Part shown: piece after piece, positions 13,162 to 25,290 of the stretch
How positions within the stretch are numbered: the stretch's first letter is position 1
Layout of the letters: every line of letters starts with the position of its first letter
Assembly: GCA_947685225.1 (NCBI GenBank)
Contig: CANTUV010000051.1
Coordinates: forward strand, 6,510,001 to 6,574,000
Source of the DNA: Garcia nutans
Taxonomy: Eukaryota > Streptophyta > Magnoliopsida > Malpighiales > Euphorbiaceae
Direction: 5' to 3'
DNA: 64,000 bases
Notes under the pieces: model-generated
Databases searched by the model: none
What the model was told of the DNA's origin: nothing
The model's input: only the letters and a program-made list of their open reading frames with translations
Made by a program: the position numbers and the translations under genes

Positions 13162-13535
13162 CCAGTCCCTCCTCAGTAGACTGACATTTATGTCAGGGAA
13201 AGAGATCATGGCAAAGTGATGATGGTGTGGAGAACGCGTGTTATGAATCAAAGGGTGCGACATTCAAGTTGCTGAACACGGTTAGGGCGGGAAAAGAATT
13301 TGATTTTCCCGCTTAACATTATAAATGAGGTTGCCTATAAATATTGGTTGAGGGGGGTAGCAATTAAGAGCCTAGAGTTAACCTTTTGGAGTTCGGTTTC
13401 TTAGCAAAACTTTATGGAGCGTACTTAAGTTCGGTGATTGGTGAGCGAAAGTTGATAGTTGACCGAGGCCTTTAGTGTATATTGGTGAGTTTCACTTTTA
13501 TAATTTGCGTTCGGTAATATTGTATTTCGTATAAA

Positions 13536-15570
13536 ATGAGCTCGGAGAGTGATCGTGTGTCCATAGACAAAAAAAGAGTAATTGAGGAGTATGTAAGATA
13601 TAGCGATCCCACTGATTCTAGTAGTAGGGAAAGTAGCTCATCAGATGAAGGTAGTGTGGCGAATATTGAGATGGCCGAAGTCCCTGAGGTCAGGATGACA
13701 ATAGCAGGTCCTGCTCTTGTGGACAAAGAGGTGAAAGGAGAAAGAGAGGTGAGTTCTTATGGTGGTACTGACTGAGCTCATGTTAGGGATATCGCGTGCA
13801 CCCTGACAAAGGAAGATCCAGAAGAGATTTGTGAAAAATATAAGATCCCGGCTGATCACAAGATATTATTGCCTAAAGAAATAGTTCGAGATGACGATAC
13901 TCCTGGAATGAACCAGATAATAATATACGAGGAGGATCTAAAAGTAGGAGTTTGATTCCTTCTATGCCTATTTATCACCTGATTCTTAAATGTTAATGGT
14001 ATTTCACCGAGACAGCTAAGTCCAAATGCTTGAAGAACGGTAGTAGGGTTTGAGCTACTGAGTAAGTTGCTCGGTGTAGAAGCTTCACCTAGAATTTTGG
14101 CCACATTCCATTTTATCAAGGCTCGACCAAAATCAGATAAGGATTTTTGTGCCTCTAAGCATGGCCAAAACTCTCTCCGTTCAGTGGAAAACCGAATTCG
14201 ATGAAAGGATGAAAAGATTGGTTTTTCATTTTAGAGAGGGCTAGAGGATTTGATTGCCTTACTAGGTGAAGTTGAGATAGGGCAATGCGGAATATTAAGA
14301 GAGAAAACCTGAGTACTAGTGACTGAGCTATCTTTGATAAGATAGCCCGAGACATTCAAAGAGAGAAGTTAAATGTCCTACACCTTATTGCGAGATACTT
14401 TTCCCTAAGGAAAGACCCAATTGAGCCACGCCCTGAGGATTGGGCTGGTAAAGTCTCTGTTTGATATTTCTGGTAAGTTTGTGGTTAATAATATTCTGAT
14501 TTTTTATTTGCGTGTAGAAGTGGAGAAAGGAGGGATGAAGGAATGGGTGAAGGCGCTTTAGAAGGCAAGAGTCGAAGCTGAGAAGATCACCCAAGAGTCT
14601 TCTAAGAAAAAGAGGAGAAGTGTTGACACTCTCAGTGAGGTGGCAGAGCCCTCCAAAAGAAAGAGAAAAGATAAGGGGAAAGAAATTGGAGCCTCGATGG
14701 ACAGTGGTGTTTCAGCTATTTTGATGGAGCAGGGGGTTGAAAAGATTAACACCGAAGGGATCTTAGCTCAGGTAGAGATAAGAGTGGAGGGAGGATCCTC
14801 CGAAGGGCAAGCAGAAGGGGTTCAAGGCCTAGAGATCATGAGTGAGCTCAAACCTAAAGAATTGGTGCAAGCCCTTGTGAAGTTTGCCTCTCGACATGGG
14901 GAAGACTTCGGGCTCAAAGATATTAGCTGGGATTATCTGAGGAATATACCGCAGGAGAATAAATACTTTGACGGTATGTCTCCTAGAGTATTTATGGAGT
15001 CTTTCTGAGCTACAGCTACTGAGGTAAGTGGAGTTTGGTTTACAGCACGTTTATGCTCCAGAGTGTGGTTTAGTTTTGATACATGTTACAAATTAAAATT
15101 TTGCTTTTGTTTTTCTTTCTAGTTCGATCTTATCTGCCAGAGCATGGCCGATCGATATGTTAGGGTAGTGGCAGGGTATGGAGAAGCTTAAACTGAGCTT
15201 AAATCATTAAAGAAGAAACATATAGGAACTGAGCATCTGTTGGCCAAAGTTAAAAAGAGAGCAATAGAAGCAGATAAGTGAGCTGTAGAGGCTGGGCGCC
15301 GGGTTGATACGGTAACAAAAGAGCTTGACCAAGTGAAGGGAGATCTCTCCATAGCCTAGGGGTCACTTGCGAAGGAGCAAGAAGCCCTGGTGGCACTCTA
15401 TAACAAAATGGACAATGAAATAGCTCTTGGAATTGTGAAGTTCCAAGAGCTCATTGTGATCGAGCTGAAGAGGAGGTCTCCTCAGGGAGATTTTAACTAG
15501 GTTATGGATGTGGATCCTGACCAGGCTCCAGATGCTCCATTAATAAACCTGGACTAGAAAGAAAAGGATC
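13536..15570 (+). pseudogene. Antisense accessory ORF of Tat element 1 (gypsy-type transposon domain, PF04195-like)
   Basis: This plus-strand gene is opposite to the element's gag-pol and lies between integrase and the 3' LTR, where Tat elements carry extra antisense ORFs. It starts at ATG 13536 with an acidic, Ser-rich segment (13536-13775). A region about 13800-14110 reads, across stops, as ..EICEKYKIPADHKILLP.., ..IIYEEDLKVG.. and ..NGISPRQLSPNA.., the pattern of the 'putative gypsy type transposon' domain. 14520-15008 is a charged, lysine-rich stretch, and 15140-15480 encodes a probable coiled coil. At least five stops or shifts make it a pseudogene. Its function is unknown. Confidence 0.65.
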
Positions 15571-16014
15571 AAGACCATGCAGAACATGATGGCTCTGGAG
15601 GTGGGATTGCCTGATGGACACCTTCATTCCACTACTTTTTGTTTAGCTTGGTAAAGAGTTCTAGTAAGCTCAGAGTGGAGCTTAGTAGCTCGGTGTGGAG
15701 TTTAATAGCTTTTGTTCTATTTTTTGCTTCTTCTCTTTTTTTTTTCACCAAGCTATTATGGGCGACCTACATTTAGTGTAAAGGTCGACCTATGAACAGT
15801 TGTAATTTTGTTTCTTCTTGAGTTAATATATACTATATATGTTTATGTAATTGTTTCTCTTTTTCTTTAATGCATCAAACATAGAATTGTATCTGAATAT
15901 AGTTTGGTCCCTAAGTAGGACAGTGGACCATTCAAAGTGATGGAAGAATGAAAGATTCTCATTAATTAAAGTTAAAACTATGTTAATGGGCTTGGTATTA
16001 AAGGCACTACATGT
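15571..16014. other. Noncoding spacer inside Tat element 1
   Basis: The spacer between the antisense ORF and the tandem repeats. Repeated AGCTC(A/G)GTGTGGAG phrases appear near 15650-15710, with a poly-T run at about 15738. No coding potential was recognised. Confidence 0.5.
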
Positions 16015-16200
16015 TATTTGAGATATGCTTAATAGGGGCGCTACGAAGCTCTTTGTACGAGGCACGATAAGCCATTTGAGATGCATAACTGGGCACTTAC
16101 CAAGCTCTTTGTTCGAGGCACGATGAGCTATTTGAGATGCGCAATTGGGCATTTACCGAGCTCTTTGTGCGAGGCACGATGAACTATTTGAGATTCGCAA
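16015..16200. repeat. 56-58 bp tandem repeats in Tat element 1
   Basis: Units start with (T/C)ATTTGAGAT at 16015, 16073, 16129 and 16185 (the last partial). They share AAGCTCTTTGT.CGAGGCACGAT. Tandem repeats between the pol and LTR regions are a known trait of Tat/Ogre-type elements. Confidence 0.88.
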
Positions 16201-16739
16201 TATGTAGGATTTTGAATGCATAGTTTAATAGTTGTGTTTGTGTGTCCATGCATATGCATTCATGATAGTAAAGTATACTATAGTACTAAATTATGATTAT
16301 ATGTAGGCTCTCTTTCTTATGCCTGATGTTACTTTCTCATTTTCATGAGTACAAAATACAAGTATTTCCTGTGATCAAGAGAAATATAAGAAAAGTAAAT
16401 ATTCAAAAAATTTACAACTAAAACATCCATACAAGCTTACTAGAAGTACTTCTTTAGGTTGTTGGTGTTCTAGGTTTTTGGAATCTCTTTACCATTCATT
16501 GTACACACCTTGTATGCACTCCCTTTGAGTGCTTCAGCAATCTTTTATGGTCCTTCCTAATTCGCTCCGAGCTTTCTAGATCCTGCTAATCCCTAGGTGG
16601 CAACACTTCTTCTTAAAACCATATCTCCTTCACTCAGCTACTTGGGACGAACTCGTCTGTCGTGGAAACTAGCCATCAGGGCTTTATATGCTTCAGCTCA
16701 ACTCTGATGCTAGCTTGATCACGCTTAAACTCCAGCATG
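16201..16739. other. Noncoding interior of Tat element 1 downstream of integrase
   Basis: The first half has no recognisable coding. From about 16440 the minus strand shows scattered integrase C-terminal-like wording broken by stops. It is treated as decayed 3' pol. Confidence 0.4.
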
Positions 16740-17678
16740 TCCAGGCTATATCTGTAGTCTGATTCTTGATTTTCTAAAAAATTGAGAGTTCTGGCTGATA
16801 GAAGTTTGATTTTAACCGGAATGACCATTTTAGTGTCATAAGTTAATGCAAAGGAGGTCTCCCCTGGAGGAGTTCGTAGGGAAATTCAATAAGCCCAGAG
16901 GACATTGTAAAGTTCTTCTGCCCATAGGCCCTTGGCTTCATCCAGTCTCTTTTTCATTCCCACTAAGATAGTCCGATCTATGACCTCGACCTGACCATTG
17001 GGGGTGGTAGACCAAAGTAAAACGAAGGTCAATCTTAAGTTCAGAACAATATTCCTTGAATTATCTACAATCGAACTGCTTGCCGTTGTCAATGATTAGG
17101 GTATATGGAATACCGAACCTTGAGATGACAGACTTCTTAAAGAATTTTATAACTGTAGCTGGACTTATGGATGCCAGGGGTTCTGCTTTCATCCATTTTG
17201 TGAAAAGATCAGCAGCTACCACCACAAACTTCTTCTGAGCTGCCGCTAGAGGGAAAGGGCCTAGGATGTCCATCCCCCACTAGGAAAAAGGCCATGAGTT
17301 TCTGATTGGTCTCTGTTTTACAGATGGATGGTGCTGTACGTTGGCAAACTTCTGGCACTTCCCACACTTTTCTACTAAGTTCTTTGCATCCATTCCAATT
17401 GAAGGCCGAAAGTAACCTTGGAGCAAAGCTTTTCGAGCTATAGTCAGAGCTCCCTTATGAGCCCTACATATCCCTTCATGGATCTCTCTAAGGAGGTAAT
17501 TGCCCTCATCTTTAGATACACATCTACTCCATGGATTGGAGAATGATCTCTGATACAACGACCCATTGTGAATGGCATAAAAACTGGACATCCTAACAAT
17601 TCTCTTAGCCTTCACTGTGTCTTCTGGTAGTTTGCCAGAATTCAAAAACTTGTAAATTGAAAGTCTCCACCCATCCAT
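16740..17678 (-). pseudogene. Integrase of Tat element 1, decayed
   Basis: From 17678 the HHCC zinc-binding region is visible (H-x-G-I-C-R-A-H then C-G-K-C-Q-K-F-A). The core domain WGMDILGPFPLAAAQKKFVVVA..LFTKWMKAEPLA and LIIDNGKQF follows. An in-frame stop lies between the two parts (about 17277) and a frameshift near 17070-17090. The NGQVEVIDRTILVGMKKRL segment then continues in another frame. It would insert element cDNA into host DNA if intact, but it is broken. Confidence 0.85.
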
Positions 17679-17679
17679 C

Positions 17680-18157
17680 AGTTCAATAGCCAGAACAACC
17701 GATGCTTTGTAACTTGGACACTCAATAACTTTGAAGCGAACCCCTTACTCGTAGGGTCCCTTGCTTGCTGTAGCAGCTTCTTGCTCATTTTCTGCCTGAA
17801 CTATCTGGTGTATCTGCCAAGAGTAGTCTTTTTTTCTAGAGCTATCAAGTGTTTGGCTATATACTCTTTATATCAGATCATAGTCAATTCTCGAGTTTCA
17901 TACTTTCCTATCAATTAACTAACTACCAGTTGAGAATTTAAGAATATTTGGAGTAACTCTGGGCAAACTTCTGAAGCAAGTCTCAATCCTAAACATATGG
18001 CTTCATATTCTGCCATATTGTTGAAAGTTGCAAAGTTAAGTTTCGCAGAGTATTTGACTTGTATTTTGCCCGAACTTATAAGCACTGCTCCAATACCAGC
18101 TCCCTCTACTCCAGAAGCTCCATCTACTACATAAAGAATCTATACTCCAACTAGTAA
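17680..18157 (-). pseudogene. Second (archaeal-type) RNase H of Tat element 1
   Basis: The minus strand from about 18140 reads ILYVVDGASGVEGAGIGAVL, then NNMAEYEAICLGLRLA, with stops further on. The D-G-A-S...G-A-G-I-G and N-N-x-A-E-Y-E-A pattern is the additional RNase H domain that separates Tat elements from other Gypsy lineages. Confidence 0.75.
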
Positions 18158-19380
18158 TTAATCAAGGGGCTGCTCATATAACTCGGTGACAAAGTCCGCC
18201 AAGACATGTGCTTTCATGGCTCGCCTAGGTTCGTATCTTATATCAAATCTTCTTAACCATGTTGCCCATTCTGTTAGGCGGCCTGAAGTCTTCGGCCACT
18301 GAAGGAGTTTCTTCAAGCAGTAGTTAGTTTGTACAGTGATAGTATATGCATCAAAGTATGAAAGAAGTCTTTGTGACATAGACCGAAGTGTCATGGCTAA
18401 CTTTTCTAACAGGGAGTACCAAAGTTCCAACCCTTTCAGGGCATGTCTGGTATAATAAATTGGATACTGCTGACTACTATTCTCTCGGACCAAAACTAAC
18501 CCCACAACTCCAAGTGAGGCTGAAAGATAAAGATGAAGCATTTCGCCTTGAACGGGTCGACTGAGCAATGGTGGCGAACTCAAGAATTGCTTTAGGTCAT
18601 CAAAGGCCCATTGCTACTCTTCTGTCCATTGGAAGCTTTTTAAGTTCTTCAGAAGTTTAAAAAATGGCAAGCATCTCTTTGTTGAACATGAGATGAACCT
18701 CCCAAGAGCCTTGACTCCGCTATTCAATTTCTGCACCTCTTTAATATTCCTTGGCGGTTCCATGTCTAGCACTGCTTTTATCTTCTCAGGATTAGCCTCG
18801 ATACCTCTCTCTAAAATGATGAATCCCAGGCATACTTCTCTGGGTTGAGCTTCATATTTTCTTGCCGGAGTATAGCAAAAATATCTACTAGATCTCTTGG
18901 GCGCTCTGCTGAAGTTTAGGATTTTACAATCATGTCATCAACATAAACCTCAACGTTTCGGCCTATCTGATTCTGAAAGAGTTTATTTATCAGCCTCTGG
19001 TATGTTATCCTCACATTCTTTAAGCCAAATGGCATGACCGTATAACAAAATGTCCCTTTGGCAGTGATGAATGAAGTTTTACTCTGATCCTCAACCTTCA
19101 AGGGCATCTAATGATATTCGGATGAAGCATTAATAAAACTGTACTCAGCATAGCTCGCCATGGAATCAACAAGGTGATCTATATTGGGTAAGGGGTATGA
19201 GTCCTTAGGGCAAGCCTTATTCAGATTGGTGAAATCAGCACACATCCTCCATTTTTCGTTAGCCTTCTTTACCAAAACTACATTAGACAACCAATCTAGG
19301 AACAACACTTCCTTGATAAATTCCACATGTAAGAGCTTTTTTACTTTTTGTTCCACTGCCAATTGTCTTTTTAGCCCCAA
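18158..19380 (-). pseudogene. Reverse transcriptase and RNase H of Tat element 1
   Basis: The RT fingers and palm read WRMCADFTNLNKACPKDSYPLP (minus strand, 19108-19380), then FCYTVMPFGLKNV..YQRL and VEVYVDDMIVKS (18916-19107), which includes the YVDD active site. The connection and RNase H follow at 18158-18583 (LHLYLSASLGVVGLVLV, YYTRHALKGLE). At least three stops or shifts interrupt the frame. Confidence 0.88.
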
Positions 19381-19860
19381 ATTTCTTTTCGAGTTAAGGC
19401 ATTCTCCTTCTCATGCCCTGCATTGCTCGCAATTTTAAAGGTTTTATTTTCTTCTATTTTTATTTCTTTGAGCATGTCAGTAGACTCCGCTCGAAACTTT
19501 GAGTTAGGCACATCCAGAGAATCAACTGGGAGTGCTAAGTTTGCATCTTTAAGTAGGACTGCATAAGAATCTCGAGCTATCTGTTGATTCCCCTTTAAGG
19601 CTGCTGGTCCCTAGGGAGTTGGAATTTTCATGAGTAGGCTTCTCATTGAAATGCATGCATCCACCCCTACCAGCAATGGGTGCCAAAAATCGCATTTTCA
19701 TGGAACAAGTTATGCAATTTTGAACTGTTGGGCCATCCCCCAATTGTACATCGAGCATGGCAGACCCTACTACCGGCACTGGATGCCCAGATAAACCAAC
19801 CAAAGGAGCAATGACCTACCTTAGAGTTGAGGTCGACAAACCGAGCTTCTTGTAAGCATA

Positions 19861-20108
19861 AAAAGTTAACAAGTGGCACTGCCCGTATCGACTAATATTC
19901 TTTGAACCAAATAATCCTGTATCATAGCTTCCACTACTAGTGTGTCAGTATGTGAGCTTGTGATATGATGTGATTCTTTAGGGTGAAAAGTAATTACCAA
20001 GCTTAAGGATTTCGGGATCTCTACAATAGAAAAAACTTCTTTAGCCCTTCTTTTATGCGAAGGACCAATAATATCGTAATGTTCGCCCCCCGCTATGACT
20101 TGTATCAC
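19861..20108 (-). pseudogene. Retropepsin-type protease region of Tat element 1
   Basis: The frame 20108-19866 ends in ILVDTGSAT, the retropepsin active-site motif, preceded by ITFHPKESHHITSSHTDTLVVEAMI, typical of Tat protease leaders. The downstream half at 19549-19860 continues in other frames with stops. Confidence 0.75.
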
Positions 20109-20149
20109 CTCGGTCGGGACTTTTCTCGAGGTTATAGGATTTTGAGCGC

Positions 20150-21130
20150 TAGGTTTGGCCTGACCTTCTTGCTCAAGAGTGGAAGCAACAAACTATTTTA
20201 GCTCGCCTGCTCAAACCAGTCGCTCTATTTCCCTCTTCAACCTATGACAATCATTAGTCTTATGACCATGGCCCTGATGCAAATTGAAATATAACTCCTA
20301 GTTTTGATTTGGATCATCTTTCATTGGTTTGGGCCAATTGACCTCGGTGTTATGCTTAAGCCATCACATGATAGTTGCCCTGGAAGCGATTAATAGGGTA
20401 AATTGTTCTGGAGCTTTAGTGATGTGGTAAGAGCGGTTGGGATAGCGTTATGGGGGCTGCTTCATCTGGTGATTAGGGTTTCTTCAGGAGGTATTTGGTT
20501 TAAATTGGCTCGTATTTTGTTTATGTTGCTTGGGCAGCTCGGGCTTGGGAGATCCTTCAGATACTGGTGCCTGATCAAGGCTTTGATGGTTGTGATGGAG
20601 TTCTTGCCAAACTCTGCTATCTTCATCAGCCTTAATGTATTTGTACGATAAGGCCATAAGCTCTATAAAATCTTATGGAGGGTTTTTGCTTAGGAAATGG
20701 GAAAACTATGGGCATCCCGCGTTCTGGATCAGCGTTTCAAGTACAATTTCAAAGTTTACCTTAACCCACTATGTCATGAAATCTATCAACATATTGCCTC
20801 AATGTTTCTCCCAATTTCTGCATTACTTTAAGTAGGTCGGCTGATGTTCAGCCGGACTTGATGGAAGCTGCAAATTTATTGATGAAGAACTCGGTGAACT
20901 GGCCGAAGTTATGGATAGAGTGCAGCTCAAGATTCTTATACCACAGTTGGGCGTTGCCCATGAAAGTTTTAGAGAATAACTTACACAAAGTGGCATCTGA
21001 GGTTGTGAATATGAGGGCAGTGTTGTAAAAGTAATCTACACACGTTCACAGATCTGATGTTCCATTATACTCCTTCAACTTTGGTATATGGAAACTAGGA
21101 TAAACTTCATCAAGAATCTGCTTAAACAAA
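20150..21130 (-). pseudogene. Gag of Tat element 1, decayed
   Basis: On the minus strand, about 21100-20690 reads as retrotransposon Gag: YNGTSDL..CVDYFYNTALIF, GNAQLWYKNLELHSI, FTEFFINKFAASIKSG. About 20300-20210 reads as the Tat Gag tail HQGHGHKTNDCHRLKREIERL. Stops and shifts break it throughout. The plus-strand open frames here are shadows. Confidence 0.75.
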
Positions 21131-21805
21131 GGGGAGCAAAAAATAATGTCATACTGCAACACTGTACCTCTTTGCATACATCTAATTTTGTCTTCTACCA
21201 AGGCATTAATATCCTCAACGTTTACTATAGCTTCCTTTTCTTTGGTTTGGGTTTGAACCAGAGTAGAAATTGGAGGGGAGGGGGTGTGGGAATGTTAAGT
21301 TCTCTCGGGATAGAGCCTTCTCCGAACTAGTTTTGTGGTATCTGGGGAGGTATCTCTAGATCTATGTTGCTGATTATGGTCAAGGTTATACTGTAGGGGC
21401 AGGGTTTGATAGTTTGCAGTTGCAGGAGGTGGGGGATTTATAGTGGCCTGTGGTCCAAAGGCTGCAATAAAGCCCTTGAGGGTCGAGGTGAGGTCTTTGA
21501 TTGCCTATTCTGACGGGTTAGGAGATTATAACATGAATGACGCCGTTCGGGTTAGGGGGTAAATGGGGTGGATGTTCCAGCCGAATCTGCCATTGGATCG
21601 GCGAACAAAGGTTTGAATACAGAAGGCTCTGCTGTAAAATGCTCATTTTGTTGACTGCTTGCAATGTTGAGGGTTGGATGGTGTCGAGGTGTATATGGTG
21701 GTAGAGGCAATATGGTGTTTGGAGTTCAAGTACGGTTCTGGGGATTGGGGATTGGGGATTAAATTTTGAGTCCTATTGTCCATCTTCGGGAATTAGTCAG
21801 TCTAT

Positions 21806-21818
21806 GCTCACCGCACCA
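21806..21818 (-). promoter_or_regulatory. Primer-binding site, tRNA-Phe type, Tat element 1
   Basis: On the minus strand TGGTGCGGTGAGC lies 4 bases after the 5' LTR end at 21823. This is the complement of the 3' end of plant tRNA-Phe (..GCTCACCGCACCA) over 13 bases. It confirms strand and LTR boundary. Confidence 0.85.
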
Positions 21819-21822
21819 ATGA

Positions 21823-22224
21823 TGACAAAGTGGACTACAAGGACTCCGGTTCATACTCTGAAGTTCAGGTTCTACTATTGCCAATTGTACCACCTATCAA
21901 GTCATAGAAGGAGGGACCGAGTTTCAGTGGGGAGACTTCGATGCCTAAGTCAGAAATGTACAGATTAGACGAGCTTATAATAAGAAGAAAAGAAAGTTTT
22001 TCGGACCCCTTACCTGTGGGGGCTTATCCCTATATATAGTGGATGGATGTAGAACCATATCTGCTAGTGTCGGCTGATTTTTCGGGCGTCACAATCATTG
22101 TTTTTTGTCACATTATACCAACTACCGTCCGAACGGAGCAGAGTTCGGTCAAACGGGTAGTTTAGAATGAGAGATGTATCGTCCGGATAGCTAGGAGTCT
22201 GGTACAATTATTCGGATAGTATCA
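21823..22224 (-). repeat. 5' LTR of Tat element 1
   Basis: 402 bp, TG...CA on the plus strand, paired with 12760-13161. The TATA-like CTATATATAG sits at about 22030-22039 on the element's strand. Divergence from the other LTR is about 15% by eye. Confidence 0.92.
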
Positions 22225-22329
22225 ATTTTATTTTTTTAATTCGTATAACAATAAATTACATTAATAAGTTCTACATAATTTTGCATGTATTTTGAATCAT
22301 GCAGCATTAATTGAATTATATATATATAT

Positions 22330-23888
22330 ATTATTTTCAACATCAAGGCCAAGTTATCTATACCTCCCTCGATTGATTCTCTTAAGTGGAATGTGGATGG
22401 GTCAGCATAGAGTAAGCCAGAACCTGATGGAATTGGAGGCGCCTTATGGGATAGCTTAAGTAATTTTCTTGCAAATTCTCATGTAACTTGGGTATAAGGG
22501 ACTCCAATGAAGCTGAGCTAATAACAATACTCAAAGCCCTTGAATTCTTTATGTCCCATGAACGGATCAATGATAAAAGCTTACTAACAGAATCTCTTTC
22601 TATAAATGCAACTACCTAGGTTCAAGAGGGCCTTGCAAATAGTCCGTGGAAATTTTGGGACAATTTATGCAAAGTTAGTGACATGGTGAAAGCCCTCTCC
22701 TTGGTGAATTTCAAACATGTTCTTAGAGAATCCAATTCACTTGTGGATCACCTCTATGATCTTACAGCCTGGTTGTAATTGCAATAGTTTTGGGCAGTTC
22801 ATTATGTCTAACTTATGCTCTCTTGTTGATCATGAATTTCAATTTTGAAAGATCATTTCATTTTAATCCCTGTATTGTTAACACCAACAACTCTTCAAGT
22901 CTTCTCACAGTATCTACTCTTTGATGGTTTTGTGATTAATTTAAAAGTGTTTGCCTTTTATAATCATCCATCTTTTTACATTTGTTCCATGCACTTCTTA
23001 TTGCTGACCCATTCACTTTCACTTTTAGTGATTGTTCTGCTCAAATATTAGTTATGGTGATGGCTTTACAGACTCTCTGACACATCGGCTTTGGTCTTTT
23101 TTAGGCCTCTCTACTGGACCACCGAAGTTGACTTGCATGATACCTCTAGAAGAACTTTGTTGCAAACAATTACACTTATCATTGGCTTTTAAATTTTGGT
23201 CATATATGCAGCATGCTCTCTCTCAATCTATCATCCCTCAATCTGACATCAAGCTTGCTATTTTGGCTGCAATTATGTGGCCTATATTTCCATTTGAGTT
23301 TTGTTGCAAGTGGGATGTTATTCATTAAAAGTAGTAATGATGAGTTTTGTTGTTAGTTGAGTTGAGTTTTGTTGATCTGCATTTCTTTCCTACTCACTTG
23401 TTGATTTTAATGGACTATGGTTGCCAATATGATTTAGTGTACTGCAACAAAACCTTCTATAGCCTCATATATTTTTTGAATGTATATTTGTTCAGCACAC
23501 AAAAGTGCAGGTTCATAGATTTTCAACAAATATGCAAGTTTCTTCTTGTATAAAATAATGTAGTTCTTTGTAGATTGGGTTTTTTTGGTTGCTTGTAGAC
23601 ACATGTAGATAGGCTCTTGGGTTTTATCTTGGTAATATTTGAGGCAACAACCTTAAGAATTTTGTGATTTGTTCTATACAACTCCTCAGCTTATTCTCTA
23701 TATAGCCATTCATAATAGACTTATTATATATTGTATCTTTCTCGGTTTTGGGGTTTATTTATATGAGTTGATGAGATTTTAGTTGTATGTGTATAAGATA
23801 AGCCTATTGTCTTGGGTAGTTTGGCTCACTAATTCATGTTTTTCCCCATTTAATTTTATTAATAATACTTATGCTTTATATTAAAAAA
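22330..23888 (+). pseudogene. 5'-truncated, decayed LINE tail with RNase H domain
   Basis: The plus strand at 22375-22790 reads, across stops, as LKWNVDGSA..KPEPDGIGGALWD, DSNEAELITILKALEF and LVNFKHVLRESNSLVDHL, an RNase H domain like the one closing plant L1-type LINE ORF2. The following kilobase is noncoding 3' sequence. It ends near 23870-23900 in A-rich stretches consistent with a LINE tail. The 23032-23328 frame is weakly zf-RVT-like and not relied on. Confidence 0.55.
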
Positions 23889-23982
23889 AGTTAAAAAAAA
23901 AAGGGTTAATTTTCAAAAAATATTTAAATTTTATATGGATTTTCAATTCTATAACGAATTATTTTTTGACAAATTGATACTT

Positions 23983-25277
23983 TGTGAACCTCAGTTTCCA
24001 CCCGAAAAGGATTCGGAGGAACATTCACTTGTTGTTAGGAGTCGCCACTCAGTTTTTTCTGTTAAAAGGGAAAAACTAAGAAAACCCTTGTTTGACTCCA
24101 ATAATGCATCCAATGTAAAGGTTTCTAATCTACGAACTCAAGGAGGATTCGGAGACTATATCATGTATTTGATTAATTTTCCAAAAAGAAACAAACCTAA
24201 AAGGGACGAAGAAAAGAAGACAAACAGATTGTTAGTAAATTGTGGGCTTGCTATTTGAGGTGAATCCCAAATGTGCCTACATACTCTCGTTTTTTATGAG
24301 AGATCAAAGCCCATGTAGTTCGGAAAAGCCTATTTAAAGGCAATTATGCATTTATGCATATGTGTGTGTATGCTTCGTGCATTGTCGGGCTTTTTGCCAA
24401 AATTGTGAGATTTTGAGCACTTAGTGCTAAATTTGAAGAAATTTGGGTATTTGATACCAAAAGAAAATGCAATTTAGGCTTCATGCCAAAAAATTGATTT
24501 TAATTGAGATCGACTTAATGCCAAAGATTGTTTTTAATTTGGATAGGCTTCATGCCAAAAGAGATTAGGTCTTTGACCCAAAAAGAAATTAAGAAGGATA
24601 TGTAATGCTTATGATATGCCTGAATTGACAAAGGATAAATTAGGATATTACCTTGTTTAGGATTCTCCCACTTCGTAGTTCCAGATCTCGTTTTCTTGGG
24701 GCTTGGATTATAATTCTTGATTACTGTTTTTTATTTTGATTTCAATTGATTCCTGCAGCACAAGGTTAGATTTATGCAAAGAAAAGTCCAAGAGAAGTCC
24801 TTAAGCGTATGAAAATAGAGAGTTCGTCCGCCCGAAGCCCACCCGAAAAGATTGAACCGAAAAACCCGAACCCTTGTTCTGAAAATTCGGAGGCCTTTTA
24901 TAGACAAAATGGATAAAATTCGGACCTGGACGGCGGTCAGACCGCCGTGGAAGAAGTTGGAACCCGTACGGCGGTGACTAGCCGGAAAAAAGGGAAAAGA
25001 AAAAAAAAATTGCGGCAGTTGGACCGCTGCATGCGGCGGTTCAGCCTCCAAAATAGCACATCAGCTCGCACGATTTTCGTTCAAACTGCTTTTCCGGGAG
25101 CTATAGACCTCCAAAAAATATTCCGGGACCATATCCGTGATCCACGTGTCGTCCCGGACATTTCAAGTACCATATTGATATATTTTCGGTGAACTTTACC
25201 GTGGACCTCTGGTCCGGCTCGATCATCTGCAGTCTGAGAAAATCAGCTTTTCGAGCCTCAAAATTCGAGTATTCACA
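23983..25277 (-). repeat. 3' LTR of Tat element 2
   Basis: 1295 bp, TGTGAACC...ATTCACA. A good TATA box, CTATAAAAGG, is at 24894-24903 on the element's strand. The interior has repeated GGCTTCATGCCAAAA-type phrases (24470-24560). On the minus strand the purine tract AGTGGGGGGCAAT directly precedes the LTR (plus 25278-25290). Confidence 0.96.
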
Positions 25278-25290
25278 ATTGCCCCCCACT

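Larger units (their letters stand above)
12760..22224 (-). mobile_element. Decayed Ty3/Gypsy Tat-lineage LTR retrotransposon (element 1)
   Basis: A complete but inactive element of 9465 bp, read on the minus strand: 5' LTR 21823-22224, primer site, gag, protease, RT, RNase H, second (archaeal-type) RNase H, integrase, antisense extra ORF, polypurine tract, 3' LTR 12760-13161. The second RNase H plus the antisense 3' gene are marks of the Tat lineage. LTRs are both 402 bp and differ at roughly 15% of sites by eye, so it is old. Every domain has stops or shifts. The flanks (TTTTA on the left, ATTTTA on the right) are near-matching but not a clean 5-bp duplication. Confidence 0.93.

Noticed and set aside
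21806..21818. tRNA gene at the primer-binding site
   Set aside because: Only the 3'-end complement is present; there is no cloverleaf around it.
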